NCBI GenBank assembly: GCA_942159475.1
Contig: OW804096.1
Location: 14,991,871-15,055,870, forward strand
Direction of reading: 5' to 3'
DNA length: 64,000 nt
DNA from: Sthenelais limicola
Taxonomy: Eukaryota; Annelida; Polychaeta; Phyllodocida; Sigalionidae
Positions within the stretch are counted from its first letter, which is position 1. Every line of letters starts with the position of its first letter. Of the stretch, positions 47,083-57,695 are shown piece after piece. The notes beneath the pieces are model-generated. The model ran no database searches. It saw only the letters and a program-made list of their open reading frames with translations, and was not told where the DNA came from. The position numbers were made by a program, and so were the translations under genes.

Positions 47083-47352
47083 CTATTTAGCGTATTTTCT
47101 CTTCTTTGCTGGCCTTTTGCGAGTGGGGGCTGCTCTTTTTTTACTATGAAATGAAGAATCTCCTGAGCCTATCGCCTGTCTTTGTAGATCAAGTTTAGCC
47201 CTTTCAATGGCTTCTTGATTAGAGGACACCATTTTTATACCTCCACTTCCTCCACCCTTCTGATTTGTATAAAAACGTTTTCCAGAATGTTTTTTAGGAT
47301 CAATGTTTTTATAAACTTCAGGATTTGGAATGTATCGAACATAAGACGTCAT
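47083..47352 (-). CDS. Small basic virion core-like protein
   Basis: 89 aa, with a Lys/Arg-rich C-terminus (KKRAAPTRKRPAKKRKYAK) and a glycine-rich centre (KGGGSGG). It resembles the basic core/pX-type proteins encoded next to capsid genes in Polintons and adenoviruses, and probably condenses genomic DNA in the particle. It lies between the penton and capsid genes with 2-nt gaps on both sides. Assignment rests on composition and position; no specific motif is conclusive. Confidence 0.6.
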   Translation of the reverse strand: MTSYVRYIPNPEVYKNIDPKKHSGKRFYTNQKGGGSGGIKMVSSNQEAIERAKLDLQRQAIGSGDSSFHSKKRAAPTRKRPAKKRKYAK

Positions 47353-47354
47353 TG

Positions 47355-47753
47355 TTAAAGCTCTTTTTCAATTTTCCTGATGTGAAGTGTGCACCTTAAC
47401 CTGTCTGGCTCTTTACTGAATTTTTCACCATTTCCTGATCTTATATACACTCCGATTAAGTTTGTGTTATCTTTTTTCATTTTCATGTAGTATGGATTTG
47501 TAAACACTTCTGATTTATCAACAATTCTTAAAATGGGTTTAAACGATTCACATGCTAATGAAGAATGATCAAGAACATTACAAAAAACGTACATGTCAGT
47601 TTTAAGATTGAATTCTGAGCTCCACTTAATTTCCGTTAACCCCATTTCACATCCACTAAAAGAAAACTCCTTCGATAGATTCACAATGAAACTAAACCCT
47701 GAATTATGCGGAAAAGTCTCCTTTGAAGAATTCGAATCAAGAAAAAGATACAT
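47355..47753 (-). CDS. Penton-like minor capsid protein (single jelly-roll)
   Basis: 132 aa. The start (MYLFLDSNSSKETFPHNSGF then SFIVNLSKEF) followed by MGLTEIKWSS is the pattern of Polinton penton proteins: a short N-terminal strand, N-x-F-V-NL, then ALTEI-like. It should form pentamers at capsid vertices. It follows the integrase stop after 1 nt (TAAAATG) and precedes the basic core gene by 2 nt. All structural genes are on the minus strand in this order. Confidence 0.75.
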   Translation of the reverse strand: MYLFLDSNSSKETFPHNSGFSFIVNLSKEFSFSGCEMGLTEIKWSSEFNLKTDMYVFCNVLDHSSLACESFKPILRIVDKSEVFTNPYYMKMKKDNTNLIGVYIRSGNGEKFSKEPDRLRCTLHIRKIEKEL

Positions 47754-47754
47754 T

Positions 47755-48867
47755 TTACAAAATGTTTACAGATGAAATATCTTTTATCCGAGAATCTGGC
47801 AGCCAGGTATTATACTCTTCCGGCCAACCACGCCAGTGAACAACACTCCCCCGTATTCCTCTTCTCTTTTCCCTTTTCACTACTCTATCTATCTTATATA
47901 TAGTGTCATCACTAACATCAACCTTTTGTAATTCTTTATCGTAGAATGTTCCTTCGATTAATGTATTGTTCCATGATTTAATTTTAAATTGGGCGATACT
48001 TTCGACATAGAACTTCTCAACTATGATAAACAATTCATGAGTCCAATTTTCATCATAAGCACGATGGAATTGATTTCGAAACTTTGCTATCCGTACAATG
48101 TTATTGACTTCTATTTTACTTTTTTCAATTCTAAACATCGGATCAGTTTTCTTTAAAACCAATTTATCCGTAAATTGCCTTTTCCATAATTCAGCTTCAT
48201 CATATTTTAGTGCTTGAACAGGCGACATTCCAATCGAACTATGAAATGACGAATTATAAGAATGAGTTGCTTTTTCTAGAAGCGGAATCCATAGATTTGA
48301 ATCAGACGAATAAAAATGCATTTCCATTTTTTCTTTTATTGTTCTTATAGCACGTTCAGCAAAGTTTGCTTTTGTTTCATTTCGTGTAATTACATGCTTA
48401 ATTTCCCATTTTTTAAAAATCATATGTGAATCCTTATTAACAAATTCAGAACCAGCATCTGTTCTTGCTACATCACACCTTTGAATTGAAAACAACTCAT
48501 CCAATGCATTGGATACTTCCTTCCCTTTTAGGGTCTTTAATGGAAACGTCCAAACATACCTTGACAATATATCAATCGAAATGAGAATATATGAAAAGTC
48601 TGTATTTGATTCTTTCCATTTAACCATGTTTATTGTATCGATATCAAACTGATAGTTTCTATAGGGGACAATAACCCTTCTTCGCTTAAACTTGAGGTTT
48701 GCCTTTTTAAAAACTGAATAGGTATCCTGGCTCCTTAACCATTGCTTTATCGAAACTTTTGTGAATTTACGTCCATCTAGAATAGCCTGCCTATACAATT
48801 TTTCTACACCACCATATGAAGCAGGATTTTCTGGATCATAGTATATTGATCTTAGGTACTTATCCAT
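47755..48867 (-). CDS. INT: Polinton integrase (RVE family) with C-terminal chromodomain
   Basis: 370 aa. The N-terminal region (YYDPENPASYGGVEKLYRQA) is the hallmark of Polinton integrases. The retroviral-type catalytic core carries acidic residues Asp75 (YQFDIDTIN), Asp137 (ARTDAGSEF) and Glu171 (NFAERAIRTIK). Around residues 325-365 is a chromodomain (YKIDRVVKREKRRG... VVHWRGWPEEYNTWLPDS) with its aromatic residues, probably directing insertion to chromatin marks. The enzyme would join element ends to target DNA and make the 6-bp duplication seen here. It is intact. It starts 1 nt after the stop of the upstream disordered-protein gene. Confidence 0.95.
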   Translation of the reverse strand: MDKYLRSIYYDPENPASYGGVEKLYRQAILDGRKFTKVSIKQWLRSQDTYSVFKKANLKFKRRRVIVPYRNYQFDIDTINMVKWKESNTDFSYILISIDILSRYVWTFPLKTLKGKEVSNALDELFSIQRCDVARTDAGSEFVNKDSHMIFKKWEIKHVITRNETKANFAERAIRTIKEKMEMHFYSSDSNLWIPLLEKATHSYNSSFHSSIGMSPVQALKYDEAELWKRQFTDKLVLKKTDPMFRIEKSKIEVNNIVRIAKFRNQFHRAYDENWTHELFIIVEKFYVESIAQFKIKSWNNTLIEGTFYDKELQKVDVSDDTIYKIDRVVKREKRRGIRGSVVHWRGWPEEYNTWLPDSRIKDISSVNIL

Positions 48868-48868
48868 T

Positions 48869-49423
48869 TTAATCCCAAAGCTGCTTCCAAATGTGCACTT
48901 TTGAATTCACCTCCTTTCCTGTATATGGATTATTTTTAGTTGATGTGCCTTTTCCTTTTTGGTGTTCTTCGTTAAAGTCAATTTTTCTCGTTTTTCGAGG
49001 GTCAGGGAGTCCGGGTGGGGGAGGTGAGGATGAATATGGTGAAAACTCTGTTCTTGATGTCTTCATCCCGTGTCCTTTTTGCTTTCTCGGTCGAAGAGAT
49101 CTTTTAAGTGATATCTGTTCCTTTTCATCATCTTCACTAGAGTCACGCTCATTTACATTTAGTGACCTTTTATCAGGAGATGTGTTTTGTGATTCATTAG
49201 GAATGTTAGAAACTGTCTTTTCTTCATTTGAAACACTTTCTAATGGTTCTTTTTTAATCTCATTTTCATATGCTGGTTTATTATAACCTGAATTATTTTC
49301 TGTAATCTGAGGAATATTGTTTTCAATCGGTTTTTCTACATTTGTATTAATGTCAGACTTTTCTTCCTTCAATAATCTGCTATATTGTTCAAACGGAAGA
49401 ATCACCATTTTTTTCATTTTCAA
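48869..49423 (-). CDS. Disordered Polinton virion/accessory protein
   Basis: 184 aa. After a short structured start (MKKMVILPFEQYSRLL) the protein is Asn/Glu/Ser/Pro-rich and probably unfolded, with basic patches (KRSLRPRKQKGHG) and a final HIWKQLWD. Small ORFs starting MKKMV.LP.E.Y are common beside Polinton integrases; I know no firm function. The first 35 nt overlap the end of the disrupted ORF at 49389-50313 in another frame. No catalytic motif. Confidence 0.65.
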   Translation of the reverse strand: MKMKKMVILPFEQYSRLLKEEKSDINTNVEKPIENNIPQITENNSGYNKPAYENEIKKEPLESVSNEEKTVSNIPNESQNTSPDKRSLNVNERDSSEDDEKEQISLKRSLRPRKQKGHGMKTSRTEFSPYSSSPPPPGLPDPRKTRKIDFNEEHQKGKGTSTKNNPYTGKEVNSKVHIWKQLWD

Positions 49424-49634
49424 GTGTAAAAACTAGATCAAGTATTTCACGCTTAATTGAACAAAGAACGTCATAAACAACCTTGTAATGTTTACTAATG
49501 AGTTTCCCTCGATATGTCACACTATTTGTATCATCCGCAATTTTCGATAATGTTTTTTTCTTTGCGAATATAACACTTTTTGAATGATGAAATAATGAAG
49601 ATGACGTTAATATATTCTTTACTATGCTGCTTAA

Positions 49635-50198
49635 CCCATTGAGGACGGGGACAGTTTACACATATTTTGCCTGGCTGACGGGGGCCCTTTTCCCCCTTTT
49701 TGGGCTTCAGGACGGGTGTTTAACATGAGGTTTAGTCTTTAAAAACACTTTAAGAATATTTTCTTCAAATAATATGTGTCATATGTACATCTTTAATAGG
49801 TGTAAACAGTTATTGATCATATTTTTTCATAATTTCTAGAATTTGGACTTCAATAATTAAAATAATGGGTCTCAATTGGTTGCAATATGGTGGCAACCTT
49901 GCTCCAAATTCACTTTCCAGCATTTATGTATGTCAGTTATGACGTCATCATTATTGTCTCCATGACAACATACCTATAAAAATATTTCTAGTATGTTTGT
50001 ATACATATATTTTAAATTTCATAAAAATCTGTTCATTTTTTATTAAGTTATGCCCCATTCAATTTATATAAAAAATTGATGCCTTGAGGCATCACCCCGT
50101 CCACTGAGCCAAATTATGTGTGATGCCTTGAGGCATCAGCCCGTCCACTAAGCCATTTTGATGTTGATGCCTTGAGGCATCAGCCCGTCCTCAATGGG
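49635..50198. mobile_element. piggyBac-like MITE in a TTAA site
   Basis: A 564-bp element is flanked by TTAA on both sides (49631-49634 and 50199-50202). It has 15-bp perfect TIRs CCCATTGAGGACGGG. TTAA duplication plus CCC termini are piggyBac features. It has no transposase. Three copies of TGATGCCTTGAGGCATCA at 50077, 50121 and 50165 form a 44-bp tandem array at the right end. Confidence 0.9.
50077..50182. repeat. Three 44-bp-spaced palindromes inside the MITE
   Basis: TGATGCCTTGAGGCATCA is a near-perfect palindrome, present at exact 44-bp spacing three times and each followed by CCCGTCC. The last merges into the right TIR. It may be a subterminal transposase-binding repeat. Confidence 0.8.
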
Positions 50199-50399
50199 TT
50201 AATAGTTTCACTTGTTCCTTTGTTGCCGTATCTAATAATGCGGTGGCTTGTTTTTTACTTGTTGATAATAGTAAAATGATGTATTGTCTATTATCATGAA
50301 GGACTTTTAACATGATATATTCTTTCAAAGAATATTCCTTTTAAATTGAAATGATGATTATTCACACTTCCCCTTTGCAATGATTTGAATTGGGTGTCT

Positions 50400-50807
50400 T
50401 TACCCACACTCGTCTTGTGAAAGGGAGCCGGACTGTATCTCTTCAATAAGTGAGTCGATCCTTTCTTGAGCTTTTTTGACCCGGAACACTTCCTTAGTGA
50501 TTTGCTTGTACTTGTGGAAGATGAGGATCAGGAATGATGAAATGTCCGTGTCCCTGCCTAACTGCATAAGGGCTAGTTCACAGGATGGAGACTGAACAAT
50601 GTGTTCTAGAGGAATGATGTCATGCCTTTCCCATTGACTGAGAGTTATCCCGCATTGGTAGCATTGAACTTTATCGGAAATTCCAAGATAGAAGAACCCA
50701 TTCTCGGCTAATTGTGTTGTATTTATCCCAGGCTTAAACCAGGTTTCAAATGTCTTTCCCCTTGCGAGTATGTCTGAATACTGTGCATGCCGTGGTACAC
50801 GAGTCAT
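50400..50807 (-). CDS. Single-BIR (IAP-like) protein
   Basis: 135 aa with one baculoviral IAP repeat at residues ~16-78. It has the opening R-GKTFETW, the LAENGFFYLG core and the zinc ligands Cys49, Cys52, His69 and Cys76 in the exact C-x2-C-x16-H-x6-C spacing of BIR domains. The remaining ~55 residues are helical, possibly a coiled coil, and there is no RING, so it is not an E3 ligase of the usual type. BIR proteins bind caspases or IAP-binding motifs and block apoptosis; here it would be a cargo gene favouring survival of the infected or transposing cell. It lies between the ATPase and the disrupted ORF. Anti-apoptotic activity is inference. Confidence 0.85.
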   Translation of the reverse strand: MTRVPRHAQYSDILARGKTFETWFKPGINTTQLAENGFFYLGISDKVQCYQCGITLSQWERHDIIPLEHIVQSPSCELALMQLGRDTDISSFLILIFHKYKQITKEVFRVKKAQERIDSLIEEIQSGSLSQDECG

Positions 50808-50848
50808 GATGATGTTTACACTGAATACAACGTTTCTTTTAATATAGT

Positions 50849-51535
50849 CTAAAAGTAGGTCACTAAATCTTCAAAAGGGAAAATATGAGTTTTAAGTTTT
50901 ATATTTGTATGATTATGAGGAGATAAGTCGATTATTAAATAGTTGTAGGGTTCTAATGTTACGTCATTAAATGCAGTAATGAGTTTCTTTCCCATTCCAA
51001 GTTGTCTCCCTAGTGTTGTTATCTGCTGAATGTCTCGTGGGTTTTGAAAAAGGATTAAATACATGCTGTTTAGGTTAATGCAACGACTGTATTTACCTTG
51101 GCAGAACATATTTTGATTAATATATATTACAGTTATGTTTTTATGATGTGATTCTCGTGTAAATAAATGGGCCATTTTTTCTTCTCGTACAACTTGATCC
51201 ATTAAATCATCGATAATCATAAGTGTGTGCCCATTCCCAAGTTCTATTTCATCAACATCCGGAAGTCCACGTATGAATTCCACATCCTGAATGTTATTAA
51301 ATCCATCTTGCCACACTCCATAGCAATATATAACTTTTACCGGAGGATCCTTAAACATAACATTTTTATGTGTTATTAGCTTTTTAACGAATGAAGTTTT
51401 ACCTGATGAAGTGGACCCCGAAATCGAAATTGTGCAGGGTGAAAAGAAATGGTAATCAACGATATCAATTTCCATTTTATATTCGTATGTGAATGTGAAT
51501 GATGAATAGTTAAAATGCTTCTTCTTATATATCAT
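50849..51535 (-). CDS. ATP: FtsK/HerA-type DNA-packaging ATPase
   Basis: The Walker A motif (SGSTSSGKTSFVKKL) is followed by a Walker B (HTLMIIDDLM) and a conserved sensor region (VIYINQNMF). This is the A32/FtsK-HerA ATPase of the PRD1-adenovirus-like lineage that pumps DNA into capsids. Two starts are possible: ATG 51535, or ATG 51475 (MEIDIVDYHFF), which begins where the family usually begins and gives 208 aa. I favour 51475. The gene is 41 bp downstream of nothing obvious on its 3' side except the BIR gene on the same strand. Confidence 0.9.
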   Translation of the reverse strand: MIYKKKHFNYSSFTFTYEYKMEIDIVDYHFFSPCTISISGSTSSGKTSFVKKLITHKNVMFKDPPVKVIYCYGVWQDGFNNIQDVEFIRGLPDVDEIELGNGHTLMIIDDLMDQVVREEKMAHLFTRESHHKNITVIYINQNMFCQGKYSRCINLNSMYLILFQNPRDIQQITTLGRQLGMGKKLITAFNDVTLEPYNYLIIDLSPHNHTNIKLKTHIFPFEDLVTYF

Positions 51536-51615
51536 TACGCGAATACTCAAGAAGAGAAATTATCATTCATAATCGATATAAAACATAATATACAAATAAA
51601 CAATTTTGTAATAAC

Positions 51616-51621
51616 TTTATT
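51616..51621 (-). terminator. AATAAA polyadenylation signal of the polymerase gene
   Basis: On the minus strand AATAAA lies about 70 bp after the polymerase stop at 51690, just before the ATPase gene's upstream region. Confidence 0.5.
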
Positions 51622-51689
51622 CAAATCAATATCATGAACGATGTATATAATAAACATTACAAAGATCGAACAACCTTATATACGATCGA

Positions 51690-54600
51690 TTAGCTTAAGA
51701 ATTCTAAACATTCATCACAAACTCCTGAAACAATATTGGTTTTCCGTAACATGCAATAATCACATTGAGGAGTATCAACCCCCTGCAACATGATTTCTGA
51801 ACAATAATCGTTTCGAACAACTTCCCAAAGTTCTCCTAACCTATTCCTTCCTTGATATTCATCTTTGGATAAAACGAAAGCAACTTTTTTTGAAACTCCT
51901 ATTCCCCAATAATAGTCATTACGATTTGCATAAACAAGAGGTTTTGTGTGTGATCTAGAAAGAATTCTTCTTACTTCATTTACATGCCTCATTTTAAGAA
52001 CGAGAATTTCAAGCATTATTTCATCTCTTACCTCATACCATTCAGTTGAAATCTTCACAGAAATCATAGCATTTCGTATCTCGTAAGCGTTTGTACAACA
52101 TTGGATTTCTTCGGATGCTTTAAGATCATTATGGAATAAAGCACATCTATAATTAAACATTTGAGAAGCTGAATTAAATTCTTTACCGTCATAAAATAAG
52201 CGTGATTTGTGTAGGAGGGATAATGCCTCCCACTCCGTTGAGAAAATTTCTCTTTCCTGAATATTCCAGGGGCATAGCGTTATTTTTAACGGTATTGTTT
52301 GAATTCCGTCAGACAAAACTTCACGTTTACAATAGAAATAATTAAACCCAACTTTACGTAATGAGTATGTAAACATAGTATTATCATGAACACGAATTCC
52401 AATATTCACACATTGAACAGGGTCTTTTAATGTTAACACATCAAAATATGTTTGTTCTGCGTTCTTAACTCTAAATTTGTTGACTCCTTTACAACTAAAC
52501 TTAGGAGTTTCCTCATTTTTGAGTAGGTACGTCTTACTACTTAATGCAATAATTTCAGTTCCACTGGCCTCCATTTTCATTACACCGGGAACTCGACTAT
52601 CAAACGCTTTATGTTTTTCACAGCATTCGCGTACAAACCATTTTGGGGCCTCATTATCATCACATCTGTTATATATCTGAGAAATGAAATTATCCTTCTT
52701 TACAGGCTTTATGCATGATATTAAGGAAGAATATGCTAATGAAAGATATGCGCTATCAGTATCCATCGTAACATAGCAAAAATTTGATCGATCAATGTAT
52801 GCATCAATACAGTCATAGTAGAATTCAAGCATCTTTAATTTTGCATACTGCAAAATCGTAAATCCTATATAAAGGGGCATGTCCAACACAATTCTCTTTT
52901 TAACAGATTCCACCTCGTAAAACTCATTCCCGAACTCTGTCATTTTCTTAAACTCAGGCGAATTTACTTTTAACAAAGCCTTTCTTTTACTCGAGCAATA
53001 TGAAACGGAATGATGTTTTTCTTTTTGCATTATGACTCCTCCATACGCAGAATTCCCTATGAGTTTCATTGTATCAGCTATCACCTTTTTTGAGGCGTCT
53101 AAATCTCCACTTCTCCGAGCGTTTGTTACATCCTCCTCAAATTCTTTAAAACATCGCTTCGGGATAAATTCTATGACTTGATATATCTTTGTAACGCACA
53201 TCCCATGCTCTAAATACCACTTAAGTAATGGAGTCGCTAGTAATACCTTTCTACCTTTCATCCCACTCACAAGAAGCTTTCTCGGTTTTGTGGATAGGTT
53301 GTGCTTAGTAAGATGCTCCTTCATATGATCTCCTATAACATCCATGCTCACATTAACAGTTGAAAAGAGTGGGCACATTTCTGAAAAATATTCATATGGA
53401 GATAATTCATGCTTGAATGCTTCATTCCATTTGTCAGGAACTTCAATATCGACTTCCACAGCACCAAATAATTTCCCGCTTTTCACTCCCTGTACTATTT
53501 GTTCGGAAGAAACTCTATTTCGATGTTTTGTATAAAACGGGGGAAAGAACTGTTTTGAAAATTCTTTTAATTCGTCATTTTCTATCATCTCTTCACGAAA
53601 TTTGCATTCCCATTGTATTCTGACATCATATCCCTTAGACATAATATACTTTTCACGAAACTTGTTACGCTTAATTACCTTGTTTCTAACTCTTTCATCC
53701 ATTCTCCCAGCTGTACATGCACATGCATGAAAGGCGCATCCATAAAACTCTAAAACCTCTTCACCTTTTGAATCAAATCCGTCACAAAAATAAGGCCCAA
53801 TTCTTTTCTCTTTTCCATTTTTAGCGAAATGAAATATCTCACGGTTTTCCTTATATGCAACCCATTCCAACCATATTGTTGCAATAAAATACTTAGAGTG
53901 TTTTTCTGGCTGAAAACCCTTTTGAGATTCTCTTCTAATAAACATCCCTGTAGGCATTTCCTGACTTATACAAAAAAGATATAAAGCATTCGCATCATAC
54001 CCGATAACATTTTTACATTTCTTATCATTACCTGCTCTAACTGGTGTTTCATCCACCTTTTGATGCCTGCAGAAAACGATAGATGGCCCCCCTACTAAAT
54101 TCTTTTTATATGTAAGGTACAAGTCTTCATTTTCAGCTCCTAATAAAGGAAAAAATGTTGAGTTTTTTTCAGCCATTTTAAATAACATCTTTCGAGCAAC
54201 CCCTGGAGCCGAAAATGAATCCTTAAACAAGTCAATGCTTCTTTCAAAATAGAATTTCTGAAGATTTGTAACGCCTTCCACAAACGGAGCTACATCAAGA
54301 TTATTGTAATATTCTAAAAGATCTGACAGATTTTGCATATTCCTCTCCTTCCAAATTCGGATGAGAGATTCATAGTCTGAAACTGATATGTTTTTCTGTT
54401 TCAACGAAGAATAAAATGATTCATAAGGTGGGAGTTCTGTTTCCTTTAACCTGTCAGGTGAATCTAAATAGTCGTAACAAAAAAAGCTTTTTGATTGTGA
54501 AACATTATATGCGGATAAAAACTTCGAATACGAAACTCCGGGTGCAAGATACTGGCAAATATCCAAAAACCGCATCTTACCATTTGAAATAGCCATATAC

Positions 54601-57497
54601 GAATTGGCTTTTTTGATGACAAAGCCTCCCTCATTGTTAGAAAACGAAACATTGTGAAACATCTGTTTTAATAATTCCGTTTTAAGGACGTTTATATCGT
54701 ACCGGGCAGAATTAAACCCAATAACAGGAAGTTCCTCGATATAACGAACAAATTTCGAATGAAGACTTTCTAAGTATTTTCTCATCTTATGAGAAGGACC
54801 TCCTGTACATTTATTTGATTTCTTGTCTTGAGAATCGTTCTCTAAATCATCTTCATTTGTATCATTTACATCTTCTTTCCGTTCTTCTTCATCTTCATCA
54901 TTCAAAACATGTTCATGTTCATCATTCAAAACATCTTCATCCTCCTCCCCATAACCTTCTCCCGAAGAGTTATTGTCTGAGGATGGGAACCATTGATCCT
55001 TCATTTCCTCCTCTAATAATTCATCCTGTATTTTTTCTAATTGCTGTATATACGGCTCAAACCTCGCCATGTTTATTATTTTTGTCTTTTCCTGAATTTC
55101 TTCTAAATATTTGAGCATTTTCTCTGTCAATGATTTTAAGTCGGGATCAATAAAACATTTTGGGTTTAAAAACCCTGGCACATTTGAACATACTGAAACT
55201 GATATTGCTGAATGTTTTTGACTCCACTTTAGCTTTTCTGCATTTCCTGGATCTACTTTTTCCAAAAGAGACTCAATATCGAAAACAGCAAAATTTTCGA
55301 AAAAGCGAATATCATGGGGTACGATAATCCCATTGTTTTCAAGCTGATCGAATATTGTACGTGGAGAAGAATAATACCCACCCTTATATGAGTATATTGT
55401 GCGTCTTCCACATTTCAAAAGATGACATTTATAATTTGAAATCCTGTCAAATATTCGTACACATGATGGGCAAGAAAACTTCTTTGCGTAAGCATTAAAG
55501 TTATTAACAAACGATAAATGATGCTCATACATATTTAGATACATCATTTTTGGATAATTCGTGGATGGTTTATATCGAAGAATAACAGTATCATCCGGTT
55601 TAAGCTCATAGATATATATGGAGATTTGAAAACACCGTTCAAATTCATGAATATCGTCTATTGAAAGTCCCTGAAAAAGTTTTGGATTGGGTGTTATTTT
55701 TATACCGGAAACATTTCGAATATGTTCCCTATATTTATGATAATATAAAATTGCAGATGAATTTATTCGTTCACTCTTATGAAATGCAGCTAAACACCTA
55801 AATGCGCATAAGTTATCTTTAATGGGTGTTTTTAGTTTCCCTTCACTATCCATCCCTATTACCGACGTTTTCCTTTTGATAAAGTCTGGTAAAAATCCCC
55901 TTCCGAGAACGTAATTAGACTTAGTAACAAAATATGTAACATTCGTGATCATTACCCCAACCCATTTTGTATTAGGTCTATTATGAATAAAGTATTCATC
56001 CACATTTATTCCTGCAAGTCTTTCTTTCATCTTCTGAAGATCAGTGTGATCATTTATCCTTACAGGAAGATCAAAAATAGTGCTGTTCTTATAAGGAATA
56101 AAATATCTATATTCGGATGACTCCACATTCTGAACTATCAAACCAAAGGCTATATTTACTCTAAAAGCATGATCTTGAATTGTGAAAATCTCTTTTATCT
56201 GATCATTAATTTCACTCATCCCATTTTCCAAATTATTCGTAGGAAAGTTAAAAACCGAAACGATATCCCCTTGCTTATGACTTGCGAGAATATGACTTTT
56301 GTTTGAAATTATTGCCAGTTTAAACTCCTTATCATGAGTCCCGTCTTCATTTTCCCAGGGGTTATTCTCCCCCCATGGAAATGAAGAAGAAATACCCCCA
56401 CTTCCGTGCATTATCCCTTGATGAATGGAAAGCTTCTTTTTACAATTAAACTCCTCATTACACTTTCTGCATGAATAAGTTTTATGAGAGTGAAGGTTAA
56501 TGTGTTGTTCATGTTCATTCTTTGTTTCACTAACATGCCCGCAAACCGTGCATGTAATTGTCGGACAGCTTATCTGATGTTTGTTTTTTTCATTTAATGA
56601 CTTAAACATCTTCTGACAATGTTCACAACTTACTCTTTCTAAACACATATCAACATGTTTATTATAGTTCCTTTCATATGTAAATCCCTTACTGCAATGA
56701 GGGCATGAGTATGTATGTTGATTTGGAAATCTCTTTTCTTGTCGACCTTTTATTCTTCTTTTAAAAGATTTCCCGGGTGCTGATTTCCCCTCAGCACCTT
56801 CACCTGAATGGTAATACGCAGATGAAATAGAAGGATGAGGATTCATTTCATGTGTGGGGATATAGCTCGAGGATGGGATGATATTGCTTGCAAATGAGGT
56901 GCTTGGAAGCGAAGAATTGCTCGGAAGATTTTGATTTATGATGTTCTCTGAACGTGGAAGGCTGGTAGTGAAAGTTTGATGCTGATTCGTGAAGAATTCA
57001 TCCAATATATTAATCTAAAATGACATAAAATAGATAAAAAAAATAGCTTTATATCTTTCAAATATTCATATATGAATTGATAATGTGTGATTATTATTGT
57101 AAAAGCGATATCTATACCTCTAATTCTGCTTTTCTGGCCAAAATGACGTCATCTTCTTTAATATTGTTTTCTGACATGTATGCATCAATATCAGAAATGT
57201 GCAATAGCTGTTGTATTATGAGATGATGATGAGCAAGTGTTTCTGTCTGTTTCTGAAAAAAATAAATTAAAATGTGTTCAGAATAAAGAAATGATTTATA
57301 ATGCAATGATCAAAATGATAGTTGAATAAAAAGAATATCAAATATGTTCTTACCTTGTTTCTTAAGTATGAGATCCTGTCTGTAATGATTCCATTATTCA
57401 AAATGAAGTTTTGCTGTGCCCATGCAAATAATGATTCCGCATCATTAAAGAAATCAATGTAGAGTGTTATTTGCTCATCTGTCAGCATGGCAGCCAT
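51690..57497 (-). CDS. POLB: Protein-primed family B DNA polymerase, three exons
   Basis: The long frame has no ATG at its left edge (it opens at a TTG). Two small upstream exons supply the start: 57354-57497 (ATG 57497) and 57118-57252, joined by GT-AG introns (gtaaga/ttcag and gtatag/tttag, all phase 0) to 51690-57014. Total is about 1867 aa. In order: a helical N-terminal ~93 aa; several Cys/His zinc-finger units (~195-295); a DNLCAFRCLA segment; an isolated CxxC finger; the 3'-5' exonuclease with FDIES (~672), GFNSARYDI (~860) and YNNLDV; a very acidic insert between the first two; and polymerase motifs GYDANALY (~1098), KLIGNSAYGG (~1410) and TMDTDSAY (~1512). A CxxC pair ends the protein. 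It replicates the element from protein-bound ends. The frame is intact. Confidence 0.9.
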
Positions 57498-57534
57498 CCT
57501 AAATGTGTGATGAGGTCAACATTAAGCAGGGCTT

Positions 57535-57540
57535 CTTATA
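57535..57540 (-). promoter_or_regulatory. Possible TATA element of the polymerase gene
   Basis: On the minus strand TATAAG lies about 40 bp before the first ATG (57497). Spacing fits a short leader. It is just inside the right terminal repeat. Confidence 0.35.
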
Positions 57541-57695
57541 GCGGTATGTTTCGTAACATCCTTATCCTCAATTAACCTTTCTTTGTTAAATGTTATTGGT
57601 AATCAAGTATGAGCTCTTATCATTATCTGTTATATAATAAATTTGTGTCATGTGATGTTCTTATCATATGTTTAATCATCACATGATCACCTCTC

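Larger units (their letters stand above)
49389..50313 (-). pseudogene. Small Polinton morphogenesis-type ORF split by a MITE
   Basis: A start at 50313 opens a frame (KVLHDNRQYIILLLSTSKKQ) that runs into the MITE at the TTAA and stops a few codons inside it. On the other side, 49634-49389 continues in the matching frame to a TGA at 49389. Counting one TTAA, the flanks total 357 nt, so the ancestral product was 118 aa. The helical Leu-rich start followed by a KQATALLDTATKEQ segment resembles a short ORF found in many Polinton/adintovirus genomes; I cannot name its function firmly. The insertion probably inactivates it unless the MITE is spliced out. The ORF overlaps the next gene by 35 nt. Confidence 0.65.

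Noticed and set aside
48891..49286. 131-codon plus-strand frame opposite the disordered protein gene
   Set aside because: Antisense shadow of a low-complexity coding region with no features of its own.
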